From: an uncultured Faecalibacterium sp.
GTDB taxonomy: Bacteria > Bacillota > Clostridia > Oscillospirales > Ruminococcaceae
Direction: 5' to 3'
Length of the DNA: 64,000 nucleotides
Assembly: GCA_937907025.1 (NCBI GenBank)
Contig: CALESJ010000027.1
Span: 177,975 to 241,974 of the forward strand
The notes beneath the pieces were generated by a model. The model had not been told where the DNA came from, ran no database searches, and saw nothing but the letters and a program-made list of their open reading frames with translations. Positions within the stretch are counted from its first letter, which is position 1. Every line of letters begins with the position of its first letter. Below are positions 26,126 through 33,845 of this stretch, one piece after another. The position numbers and the translations under genes are program-made.

Positions 26126-27578
26126 TCAGAACCGCAGTGCCACACGGCCGCGGCGACGGCGGCGGCGCCAGGAGGAAGGTGCCAGCAGGGCCAGCATGTT
26201 GAAGCTGAGCAGCCATTTGCTCCAGGGAGAAAAATCCGCAAAAGAGCCCATGGGCCCAACGATTTCCAGACCGGGTCCCACGTTGTTGATACAGGTAGCC
26301 ACGGCGGTAAAGCTGGTGATCAGGTCAAAGCCATCCAGCGAGATGAGCAGGATGGAAACAGCGAACAGGGACAGGTACACGGTGAGATAGATGCTGGCAC
26401 CGCGGACGGTCTTGTCGTCCAGGGGGCGGCCTTCAAACCGGATGGTCGTAACCGCGTGGGGATGCAGCATATGCTGCACTTCCCGCACGCAGGACTTGAC
26501 CAGAATAATGACACGGGAGATCTTCAGACCGCCGGCCGTGGACCCGGCGCAGGCGCCCAGGAACATGAGCATGACCAGCACGGTGCGGCTGAAGGACGGC
26601 CACATATTGAAGTCGGTGGTGGCGTATCCGGTGGTGGTGATAATGGACGATACCTGGAAGAAGGACAGGCGCAGGGCCTCGGCAAAGTTGCTGCACATAT
26701 GGCTCAGGTTCACCGCAATGGCCACGGTGGAGGCCACCACCACCCCCAGATAGGTCAGGAGTTCCTCGGACAGGAAGGCCTGACGGAAGTGGCGCAGCAA
26801 AATGTAATAGTACAGATTGAAGTTGACACCGAACAGCAGCATGAAAATGGCAATGACCATCTCGATGTACGGGCTGTTGTACGCCCCGACGCTGAGCGTC
26901 TTGCAGCTGAAGCCGCCGGTGCCGGCGGTGCCGAAGGAGTGAATCAGGGCATCATACAGGGGCATTCCTCCGGCCAGAAGGAGCAGCACTTCCACCGCCG
27001 TCATCCGCCGTCATCACCAGGTAGATGCGGTACAGAATCTTGGCGGTATCCTGCAGTTTACTGGACAGTTTTCCCACCGTGGGGCCGGGTACTTCCGCCC
27101 GCATCAGGTGCATGGCGCGGCCATCGGTCATGGGGACCACGGCCATGACAAAGACCAGAACGCCCATGCCGCCCACCCAGTGGGACAGGCTGCGCCAGAA
27201 CAGACACCCGCGGCTCATGGCCTCCACATCGGTCAGGATGCTGGAACCGGTGGTGGTAAAACCGGAAACCATCTCAAAGAAAGCATCGGTATAGTCGGGA
27301 ATATCCCCGGAAAGCAAAAACGGCAGCGCACCGAAAGCGCTCATGAGCACCCAGGCCAGCGCGACGACCACCAGACCGTCGCGGGCATAGATAACCGTAT
27401 CCTTGGGTTTGCGCAGTCCCAGCAGGCAGCCCAGCGCCGCCAGCAACAGAATCGGGATCAGGAAGGCGAACAGCGTATTTTCGCCGTAAATCAGGGCGCA
27501 AATCAACGGAAGCACCAAAAGGGCAGCCTCGACCATAAAAATGCGTCCAAGCACAAAAGCAATCATTCTGTAATTCAT
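26126..27578 (-). pseudogene. trkH: TrkH potassium channel subunit, frameshifted
   Basis: Two overlapping frames encode the halves of one TrkH. The first (27578-26952) has MNYRMIAFVLGRIFMVEAAL and the first pore loop GFTTTGSS. The second (27004-26126) has TAGTGGFS, CAGSTAGG and NNVGPG, the other three selectivity-filter loops. They meet at a perfect 10-bp tandem duplication (26995-27014). Removing one copy gives a continuous 480-residue protein, the family's usual length. As written, the first frame runs 20 residues past the duplication into a stop. It lies 11 bases after trkA in one operon. The second ATG has no ribosome binding site, so separate translation is unlikely. Confidence 0.88.
26995..27014. 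repeat. 10-bp tandem duplication inside trkH
   Basis: CCGCCGTCAT occurs twice in direct succession (26995-27004 and 27005-27014). The second unit shifts the trkH frame by one base. Confidence 0.95.
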
Positions 27579-27589
27579 CGGTTCGCCTC

Positions 27590-28951
27590 TTATTCCACGA
27601 TCTCGCGCAGGTCGGTGATGGGCGTTCCGGTGGTCACAATCACCACATCGTCGCCACGGCGCAGCGAATCAGAGCCGGACGGAATGATCGTCTGGCCGTT
27701 GGCGCGCACAATACCGGCAATCAGCATTCCCTTTTTCAGGGTCAGGTCTTTCAGAGTCACGCCAACAAAAGGAATATCGGGTCCCACATTGAACTCCAGA
27801 ATTTCCACGCGGCCACCCACCGCACGGTGCAGTGTGCGGATATTGGAGCCGAAAGAGTTCTGCATGCCGCGCACATACTGCAGGATGGTTTCGGCGGTGA
27901 CATCACCGGTAGAAACCACGCTGTCCACCATCCCATTGGCCGTGGCCAGGTCCGCAAAAGAGCTGCGATTGATCTTGGCCACCACCTTGCAGGAATTGAG
28001 CTGGGCGGCATACATGGAAAGGATGATATTGGTTTCATCCAGACCGGTCAGAGCCACAAAGGCGTCCATTTCGGCCAGGCCTTCCTCGTTGAGCAGTTCA
28101 CTGTCGGCCGCATCACCCTGGATGACCAGAACGCCCGGAAGGCGCTCGCTCATATCCCGGCAGCGGACCGGGTCGTTGTCGATGAGGGTGATGTGCATAT
28201 GCATGTCCCGCAGTTCCTTGAGCAGGTAGTAGGCCATCCGGCTGGCACCCACCACCATAACATTGGAAGCCCGGCCTTTGAACAGACCCAGACGGCGGAA
28301 GAAATTTTCCAGTTCCTGAGGTGTGGCGGTCAGATAGACCTTATCCCCTTCCTCCAGAACAAAGTTGCCGTCCGGAATGGTAATGTCCTTTCCACGGACC
28401 ACCGCACAGACCAGCAGTTTGACGTGCATATTGCTGTACAGATCAGACAGCTGCAGCCCGCTGAGGGGGTTGCCCGGGTTGATGCGGTATTCGATCAGCT
28501 CAAACCGGCCGCGGCAGAACTGCTCAAGCTTGATGGCATTGGGGAAACGCAATACGCGGGAGATTTCGCGGGCCGTGGCCTTTTCGGGATTGACAAACAT
28601 GGACAGGCCCAGTTCCTGACGCATGAAGCGCAGCTGCTTTTCATACTCCGGATTGCGGATACGGGCGATGGTATGCCGGGTCCCGATTTTTTTGGCCACC
28701 AGGCAGGCCAGAATGTTGATCTCATCGCTGGAAGTGGTTGCCACCAGCAGGTCGGCACCGGTTTCAAAGGCCTCGCTCTGGATCTCATAGCAGCCGCCGT
28801 TGCCGGGAACGCCGCGCACATCAAACACATTGACGATGCTTTCCACACGGTCGGGGTTGATGTCCACCACAACGATGTCATGCCCTTCGGCGGTCAGCTG
28901 CTCAGTCAGGGCGCGGCCTACCTTACCCAGGCCGACGATCACGATTTTCAT
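27590..28951 (-). CDS. trkA: TrkA potassium uptake regulatory protein
   Basis: 453 residues from the ATG at 28951; upstream in-frame codons belong to the leader. Two RCK_N (Rossmann) domains begin MKIVIVGLGKVGRAL and VMVVGASRMAYYLLKEL (about residue 230), each followed by an RCK_C domain. TrkA is the cytoplasmic NAD(H)/ATP-binding gate of the TrkH channel. RCK_C domains of related Firmicute proteins bind c-di-AMP, which is interesting with cdaA 9 kb away. It precedes the broken trkH in the same transcript. Confidence 0.93.
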   Translation of the reverse strand: MKIVIVGLGKVGRALTEQLTAEGHDIVVVDINPDRVESIVNVFDVRGVPGNGGCYEIQSEAFETGADLLVATTSSDEINILACLVAKKIGTRHTIARIRNPEYEKQLRFMRQELGLSMFVNPEKATAREISRVLRFPNAIKLEQFCRGRFELIEYRINPGNPLSGLQLSDLYSNMHVKLLVCAVVRGKDITIPDGNFVLEEGDKVYLTATPQELENFFRRLGLFKGRASNVMVVGASRMAYYLLKELRDMHMHITLIDNDPVRCRDMSERLPGVLVIQGDAADSELLNEEGLAEMDAFVALTGLDETNIILSMYAAQLNSCKVVAKINRSSFADLATANGMVDSVVSTGDVTAETILQYVRGMQNSFGSNIRTLHRAVGGRVEILEFNVGPDIPFVGVTLKDLTLKKGMLIAGIVRANGQTIIPSGSDSLRRGDDVVIVTTGTPITDLREIVE

Positions 28952-28977
28952 ACTACACCTCTGTACACGCAATACGC

Positions 28978-29003
28978 GCGCAAAACCCTTGCCGGTTTTG
29001 CGC
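28978..29003. other. Inverted repeat in the trkA leader
   Basis: GCGCAAAACC (28978-28987) and GGTTTTGCGC (28994-29003) form a perfect 10-bp stem with a six-base loop, between the promoter and the trkA ATG. No T run follows, so an mRNA hairpin or protein site is more likely than an attenuator. Confidence 0.7.
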
Positions 29004-29028
29004 ACGATTTCCATTCTATTCTTGGCTA

Positions 29029-29057
29029 ATTATACGAGAGCCTACGCTAAAATTCAA
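29029..29057 (-). promoter_or_regulatory. Sigma-A promoter of trkA-trkH
   Basis: TTGAAT (29057-29052), 17-base spacer, TATAAT (29034-29029), minus strand. Confidence 0.8.
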
Positions 29058-29087
29058 CTGTTTCTTTGCTGCATCTTAGTTTTTCGG

Positions 29088-29120
29088 CCATTTTCTTAGC
29101 CGCTTCTTAGCTAAAAATGG
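29088..29120. other. Imperfect palindrome between trkA and tRNA promoters
   Basis: CCATTTTCTTAGC (29088-29100) and GCTAAAAATGG (29110-29120) are inverted copies apart from a two-base insertion. It lies in the divergent promoter region and could be an operator. Confidence 0.4.
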
Positions 29121-29169
29121 TTGCATTTTGGTTTTGCCCTTTCTAAAATAAGGAGGCGGAAAAAAAGGC

Positions 29170-29198
29170 TTGCAATTGCACAGCAGATATGCTAAAAT
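29170..29198 (+). promoter_or_regulatory. Sigma-A promoter of tRNA-Leu(GAG)
   Basis: TTGCAA (29170-29175), 17-base spacer, TAAAAT (29193-29198), about 35 bases before the tRNA. Confidence 0.75.
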
Positions 29199-29238
29199 AG
29201 CCATTGCAACGCCGGTGGTTGTTCCGGTGTTTACTTAT

Positions 29239-29322
29239 GCGGAAGTGCTGGAATCGGCAGACAGGCACGTTTGAGGTGCGTGTGTCTATGACGTGTGGGT
29301 TCAAGTCCCATCTTCCGCACCA
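29239..29322 (+). tRNA. tRNA-Leu, anticodon GAG
   Basis: 84 bases including encoded CCA. Acceptor stem GCGGAAG/CTTCCGC; anticodon stem CACGT/GCGTG with loop TTGAGGT (anticodon GAG, codons CUC/CUU); a long class II variable arm (about TGTCTATGACG) typical of Leu; T arm with GGGTTCAAGTCCC. A terminator follows 27 bases later. Confidence 0.93.
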
Positions 29323-29348
29323 AACCTTGCGGGGCAGTCCCCCGTACA

Positions 29349-29375
29349 AAGCCCCGGCTCTGTGCCGGGGCTTTT
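29349..29375 (+). terminator. Terminator after tRNA-Leu(GAG)
   Basis: AAGCCCCGGC and GCCGGGGCTT form a 10-bp stem around TCTGT, ending in TTTT. It precedes the MATE gene by 65 bases. Confidence 0.85.
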
Positions 29376-29439
29376 GCTATGTCCGGTTTTGCCGGGCGAA
29401 TCTGATTGCAGGCGTATTTTCCTGCCGAGGAGGCCATGC

Positions 29440-30792
29440 ATGGCAACCACCCATGACACCGCCCTGACCACAGGGCCCATCACCAAAAGTCTGATCCTGT
29501 TTGCTTTGCCCATGATGGCCGGCAACCTGCTGCAACAGCTGTACAACATTGCCGATACCATCATTGTAGGCCGGTTTCTCGGGGCCGACACCCTGGCCGC
29601 GGTGGGTTCCGCCTACACCCTGATGACCTTTCTGACCTCCATCCTGCTGGGGCTGTGCATGGGCAGCGGTGCCCTTTTTTCCATCCGCTGGGGTGAGGGT
29701 GACCACACCGGGCTGAAAAGCAGCATCTTCCACGCTTTCATCTTTATTGCTGCCGTGGCTGTGGTGCTGAACATTGCAGTGTTCGCTCTCCTGGACCCGA
29801 TTCTGGTCCTTTTACAGGTTCCGGAAGGCATTATTCCGCTGATGCGGACTTACCTATGGTGCATCTTCTGGGGCATTCCGGCGGTGTTCCTGTACAATTA
29901 CTTTGCCGCCCTGCTGCGTGCCGTAGGCAACTCCATGGTGCCCCTGGTGTTTCTGGGGATTTCCGCTATCCTGAACATTGTGCTGGACCTGGCGTTTGTG
30001 CTGCTGTGCCACTGGGGTGTGGCCGGGGCTGCCATCGCCACAGTCATTGCCCAATATGTGTCGGGTATCGGCATTGCCGTCTATACCCTGCTGTGTCTGC
30101 CCTCCCTGGTGCCGGGAAAAAGCGACTGCCGCTGGAACCGCAGCGTACTCAGCGAGATTGTTTCCTTCTCTCTGCTGACCTGCGTACAGCAAAGCATCAT
30201 GAACTTCGGCATCCTGATGGTACAGGGGTTGGTGAACAGCTTCGGTGAGGTCGTCATGGCCGCCTTCGCCGCCGCCGTCAAGATTGACTCTTTCGCCTAC
30301 ATGCCGGTACAGGATTTCGGCAACGCATTTTCCACTTTCATCGCGCAGAATTATGGCGCGCACAGCCAGGAGCGCATCCGCAAGGGCACCCGCAGTGCGG
30401 TGATCAGCGCCGTGGTATTCTGTGTGGCGGTGAGCGCCGTGGTGTGCCTGTTCGCCGCCCCGCTCATGGGAATCTTTGTGGACCCGGCCGACCCGGCTGT
30501 GGCGGAGATCACCGCCGTGGGTGTGCAGTATCTGTGGATCGAAGGCGCCTGCTACTGCGGCATCGGCATTCTGTTCCTGCTGTACGGCTTCTACCGCGCA
30601 GTGCGTCGCCCTGCCATGTCGGTGGTACTGACGATCTGTTCCCTGGGCACCCGCGTGGCGCTGGCGTATGCCCTGGCGCCCATCGTAGGGGTGTGGGGCA
30701 TCTGGATCTCGGTGCCTATCGGCTGGGCGCTGGCCGACATTGTTGGCGCCGTTTACTACTTCCGGCATCGCAGTGCCCTGCTGCCGGAATAA
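29440..30792 (+). CDS. MATE-family efflux transporter
   Basis: 450 residues from the ATG at 29440, six bases after GAGGAGG. Twelve hydrophobic segments in two MatE halves; family signatures LFALPMMAGNLLQQLYNIADTI-like start (split motif PMMAGNLLQQLYN), then QDFGNAFSTFIAQNYGA in the second half. The proteins export drugs or metabolites using sodium or proton gradients; the substrate is unknown. It is the only protein gene between two convergent tRNA-Leu genes and ends in a shared bidirectional terminator. Confidence 0.92.
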   Translation: MATTHDTALTTGPITKSLILFALPMMAGNLLQQLYNIADTIIVGRFLGADTLAAVGSAYTLMTFLTSILLGLCMGSGALFSIRWGEGDHTGLKSSIFHAFIFIAAVAVVLNIAVFALLDPILVLLQVPEGIIPLMRTYLWCIFWGIPAVFLYNYFAALLRAVGNSMVPLVFLGISAILNIVLDLAFVLLCHWGVAGAAIATVIAQYVSGIGIAVYTLLCLPSLVPGKSDCRWNRSVLSEIVSFSLLTCVQQSIMNFGILMVQGLVNSFGEVVMAAFAAAVKIDSFAYMPVQDFGNAFSTFIAQNYGAHSQERIRKGTRSAVISAVVFCVAVSAVVCLFAAPLMGIFVDPADPAVAEITAVGVQYLWIEGACYCGIGILFLLYGFYRAVRRPAMSVVLTICSLGTRVALAYALAPIVGVWGIWISVPIGWALADIVGAVYYFRHRSALLPE

Positions 30793-30812
30793 GCCCCGAC
30801 AAAAGCATGTAA

Positions 30813-30842
30813 AAAGCCCCGGCTGTAATCAGCCGGGGCTTT
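30813..30842. terminator. Bidirectional terminator between MATE gene and tRNA-Leu(UAG)
   Basis: AAAGCCCCGGCT (30813-30824) and AGCCGGGGCTTT (30831-30842) form a perfect 12-bp stem with T-rich sequence on both sides. Its stem is nearly the same as that at 29349-29375. Confidence 0.9.
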
Positions 30843-30850
30843 GCTTTGTT

Positions 30851-30934
30851 TGGTGCGGATAACAGGAATCGAACCTGCACGTCATGGACACTGGACCCTA
30901 AAACCAGCGCGTCTGCCAGTTCCGCCATATCCGC
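30851..30934 (-). tRNA. tRNA-Leu, anticodon UAG
   Basis: 84 bases including encoded CCA. Acceptor stem GCGGATA/TATCCGC in tRNA sense; anticodon loop TTTAGGG (anticodon TAG, codons CUA/CUN); long variable arm (TCCATGACG region); T arm CAGGTTCGATTCCTG. The anticodon stem closes with a T-T mismatch next to the loop. It points at the MATE gene. Confidence 0.92.
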
Positions 30935-30971
30935 TCAACACACATCAGTGTACCAAGCGGCGGGCATTTTG

Positions 30972-31535
30972 TCAATCGGCAGACAGACTTTGCAGGTAAG
31001 CGGCCGGGCCGCTTTCGTACAGATCTCCGCCGTGGGCATCCAGCAGAACGGTCAGCGGCATTTTCTCCACAGTAAGGCGGCGCACCGCCTCGCAGCCCAG
31101 ATCAGGCCAGGCGATGACTTCACAGCTGCGGATGCTGGCGGCCATAAGCGCGCCGGCGCCGCCCAGCGCAGCCAGGTAGACTGCGCCGTTCTTGACCACC
31201 GACGCTTTGACAGCCGCGTCCCGCTTGCCCTTGCCGATCATACAGGCCAGGCCCAGGTCCAGCAGGCGCGGGGTAAACTTATCCATACGTCCGGCAGTGG
31301 TGGGGCCTGCGGCACCAATGACCTGCCCGGGCCGTTCCGGGGTGGGCCCCACATAATAGATGGCTGCGCCGCGAATATCAAACGGCAGCGGCTTTCCGGC
31401 GTCCAGCAGTTCCATCATGCGGCCGTGAGCTGCATCCCGGGCGGTGTAGACCGTGCCGGACAACAGCACCGTATCCCCCGCTTTCAGAACAGACAGGGAT
31501 TCGCAGGTCAGCGGTGTTTGAAGCTCATACTGCAT
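30972..31535 (-). CDS. fumB-like: Class I fumarate hydratase, beta (C-terminal) subunit
   Basis: 187 residues. It matches the Fe-S hydro-lyase beta fold with LLSGTVYTARDAAH, YVGPTPERPGQVIGAAGPTTAGRMD (split region) and MIGKGKRDAAV motifs. With the alpha subunit it interconverts fumarate and malate (or handles tartrate). GGGGAGG lies seven bases before the ATG. It is the last gene of the malic enzyme-fumarase operon, four bases after the small gene upstream. Confidence 0.9.
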   Translation of the reverse strand: MQYELQTPLTCESLSVLKAGDTVLLSGTVYTARDAAHGRMMELLDAGKPLPFDIRGAAIYYVGPTPERPGQVIGAAGPTTAGRMDKFTPRLLDLGLACMIGKGKRDAAVKASVVKNGAVYLAALGGAGALMAASIRSCEVIAWPDLGCEAVRRLTVEKMPLTVLLDAHGGDLYESGPAAYLQSLSAD

Positions 31536-31538
31536 ACT

Positions 31539-31739
31539 TTACCTCCCCTGCCGTGCACGGCGGTGCAGTTCCTTGATCTCCTCGTGATGGCGGTTGACCA
31601 TATCTTCCAGCTTGGGGTCCGCAATACTGCCCGAAGCCTGCAGGGAGGACAAAGGAATATCAATATCGGAAGTGCGCGGTGTACGACGCCCCACGCCTTC
31701 GATGGAAATGTCAATGTTGGGTTGACGTTTGGCTGGCAT
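31539..31739 (-). CDS. Small unknown protein between fumarase subunits
   Basis: 66 residues, hydrophilic, no membrane segment. The N-terminal half is extended (NIDISIEGVGRRTPRTSD) and the C-terminal part is a charged helix (LEDMVNRHHEEIKELHRRARQGR). I do not recognise a family. It is packed between fumA (33 bases) and fumB (3 bases), has an AGGAAG 12 bases upstream, and its frame is open with no better competitor, which supports it being translated. It may help assemble or regulate the fumarase, but that is a guess from position. Confidence 0.6.
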   Translation of the reverse strand: MPAKRQPNIDISIEGVGRRTPRTSDIDIPLSSLQASGSIADPKLEDMVNRHHEEIKELHRRARQGR

Positions 31740-31771
31740 AACTCTTTCTCACTTCCTGTCAGAATGTTTTT

Positions 31772-32620
31772 TTACAACTCCGCGGTAGCGCGGCGGGTCA
31801 CATGGCAGCCGATATTGACCGCAACCGGCAGACAGGCCACATGGGTGGGCGCCTGCTCAATGGCCACACCCAGGCAGGTGGTGGCACCGCCGAAGCCCTG
31901 CGGTCCGATGCCCATGGCATTGATGGCATCGCACAGCTCCTTTTCCAGCGCCGCATAGTCCGGGTCCGGGTTGGGAACATCCAGCGGACGCAGCAGTGCA
32001 TGCTTGGCCAGCAGAGCGCATTTATCAAAGCTGCCGCCGACTCCCACGCCCAGAATGATGGGCGGGCAGGGATTGGAGCCGGCCAGGCGAACCGTTTCCA
32101 GTACAAAATCTTTCACGCCCTGTACACCGTCGGCAGGCTTGAGCATAGCCAGACGGCTCATGTTCTCGCTGCCGGCCCCCTTGGGCGCCACCGTAATGCG
32201 GCATCCGTCCCCGGGGACCAGGTCCACAGTCAGGAACGCCGGGGTGTTGTCCTCGGTATTGCGGCGTTTCAGCGGATCGGCGGTAATGCTCTTGCGCAGG
32301 TACCCCTTGGTATAGCCCCGGCGCACGCCTTCATCCACCGCCTCCCGCAAAGTGCCGCCAGTGATATGGGCATCCTGTCCCAGTTCCACAAAGACACAAG
32401 CCATGCCGGTATCCTGGCAGATGGGCAGTTCTTTCTCGGCCGCGGCATCCAGGTTGGAGCGCAGCAATTCCAGAGTGGTGCGGGCCAGCGGCCACGGTTC
32501 AGCTTCAATGGCCTGTTCTTCGGCTGTGCGGATATCCTCCGGCAGGAAGCGGTTGGCACGGATGCACAGCTGCTCCACCGCCTCGGTGATGGCCGAAGCC
32601 TGAATTTCCCGAATACTCAT
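31772..32620 (-). CDS. fumA-like: Class I fumarate hydratase, alpha (N-terminal) subunit
   Basis: 282 residues. Cysteine ligands of the [4Fe-4S] cluster are seen at PICQDTGMA (near 70), GSNPCPPIILGVG (near 190) and a C-terminal CLGVA. Family motif KGAGSENMSRLAML is present. Together with the beta subunit it forms an oxygen-sensitive heterodimeric fumarase (or L(+)-tartrate dehydratase, which has the same fold). Its ATG overlaps the malic enzyme TGA (ATGA), so it is translationally coupled to it, favouring a malate-related reaction. Confidence 0.9.
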   Translation of the reverse strand: MSIREIQASAITEAVEQLCIRANRFLPEDIRTAEEQAIEAEPWPLARTTLELLRSNLDAAAEKELPICQDTGMACVFVELGQDAHITGGTLREAVDEGVRRGYTKGYLRKSITADPLKRRNTEDNTPAFLTVDLVPGDGCRITVAPKGAGSENMSRLAMLKPADGVQGVKDFVLETVRLAGSNPCPPIILGVGVGGSFDKCALLAKHALLRPLDVPNPDPDYAALEKELCDAINAMGIGPQGFGGATTCLGVAIEQAPTHVACLPVAVNIGCHVTRRATAEL

Positions 32621-33792
32621 GCGCGGGCCACACCGCTTTCCCGCGCGGCTTTCGCCACAGCGTCAGCCACGGCCGGAGCCACACGGGGGTCAAAGGCCTT
32701 GGGCAGAATGTTTTCTTCGTTGAGTTCTTCATCGGGAATCAGGGAAGCAATGGCGCGGGCAGCGGCCAGCTTCATGTCGGCGTTGATGTCCCGGGCACGC
32801 ACGGACAAAGCGCCCTTGAAGATGCCGGGGAACGCCAGAACGTTGTTGACCTGGTTGGGGAAATCGCTGCGGCCGGTGCCGATGATGCGCACACCGGCGG
32901 CCTTGGCGGCGTCGGGCATGATTTCCGGCGTGGGGTTAGCCATGGCGAAGACGATGGCGTCCGGAGCCATGGTGGCAGCCATTTCGGGCGTCAGTGCCCC
33001 GGCGATGGAGGTGCCGATAAACAGGTCCGCCCCGCGGATGGCCTCGGCCAGACCGCCGGTGACGCGGCGGGGGTTGGTGGATTCCGCCAGCGCAGCCTTA
33101 TGGCCCTCAAAACCGGCGGGACGGCCGGGCACCAGGATGCCGTGTTCGTCCACAGCGATGATGTCTTTGGCACCGGCAGTCTGCAGCATCTTGATGATGG
33201 CGGTGCCGGCAGCACCGGGGCCGTTCTGTACGATGCGGATGTCCTCGATGCGCTTGCCCACCACCTTCAGAGCGTTGAGCACACCTGCCAGCACGATGAT
33301 GGCGGTGCCATGCTGGTCGTCATGGAAGACAGGAATATCCAGGTCCCGCTCCAGTTCTGCCTCGATCTCGAAGCATTCCGGGCTGCGGATGTCCTCCAGG
33401 TTGATGCCGCCGAAGGTCGGGGCAATGGCCTTGACCGCCGCAATCACTTCTTCCTTGGTCTTGGCGTTCAGGCAGATGGGGAAAGCATCCACGCCGCCAA
33501 ACTCCTTGAACAGGACACATTTGCCCTCCATGACCGGCAGGCCGGCCTCCGGGCCGATGTTGCCCAGCCCCAGCACCGCGGTGCCGTTGGTAACAACCGC
33601 CACCGTGCGGCCTTTCAGGGTGTAGGTGTAGACGTCGTCGGGGTTTTCCTTGATCTTGCGGCAGGGTTCGGCCACACCGGGGGTGTACGCGGTGGACAGG
33701 GCATCCTTGTCCCGTACTTCCACCAGGCTGTTGACGGTCAGTTTGCCATGATGAGCTTTGTGCATGGCAAGAGCAGCGGCATTGTAATCCAT
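32617..33792 (-). CDS. Malic enzyme
   Basis: 391 residues from the ATG at 33792 (AAGGAAG upstream), the short bacterial form without a phosphotransacetylase tail. Motifs: AYTPGVAEPCRKI, GLGNIGPEAGLPVMEGK (nucleotide loop and catalytic Lys), FHDDQHGTAIIVLAG, and ANPTPEIMPDAA. It oxidatively decarboxylates malate to pyruvate with NAD(P)+. The first gene of an operon with both fumarase subunits, which fits conversion between malate, fumarate and pyruvate in a fermenter. Confidence 0.93.
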   Translation of the reverse strand: MDYNAAALAMHKAHHGKLTVNSLVEVRDKDALSTAYTPGVAEPCRKIKENPDDVYTYTLKGRTVAVVTNGTAVLGLGNIGPEAGLPVMEGKCVLFKEFGGVDAFPICLNAKTKEEVIAAVKAIAPTFGGINLEDIRSPECFEIEAELERDLDIPVFHDDQHGTAIIVLAGVLNALKVVGKRIEDIRIVQNGPGAAGTAIIKMLQTAGAKDIIAVDEHGILVPGRPAGFEGHKAALAESTNPRRVTGGLAEAIRGADLFIGTSIAGALTPEMAATMAPDAIVFAMANPTPEIMPDAAKAAGVRIIGTGRSDFPNQVNNVLAFPGIFKGALSVRARDINADMKLAAARAIASLIPDEELNEENILPKAFDPRVAPAVADAVAKAARESGVARA

Positions 33793-33845
33793 GGAGTGAC
33801 TTCCTTTCTGTGATGGTTCGGTATCCCGCCGGAGCGGGAGTCTGG

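Noticed and set aside
26126..27004. A separate short TrkH-like gene beginning at 27004
   Set aside because: It lacks a ribosome binding site and the first pore loop; the upstream frame supplies exactly the missing part, and the 10-bp duplication explains the break.
28952..29034. ydaO-type c-di-AMP riboswitch upstream of trkA
   Set aside because: The leader is about 70-80 bases with one simple hairpin; the ydaO fold needs roughly 150 bases and conserved loops that are not present.
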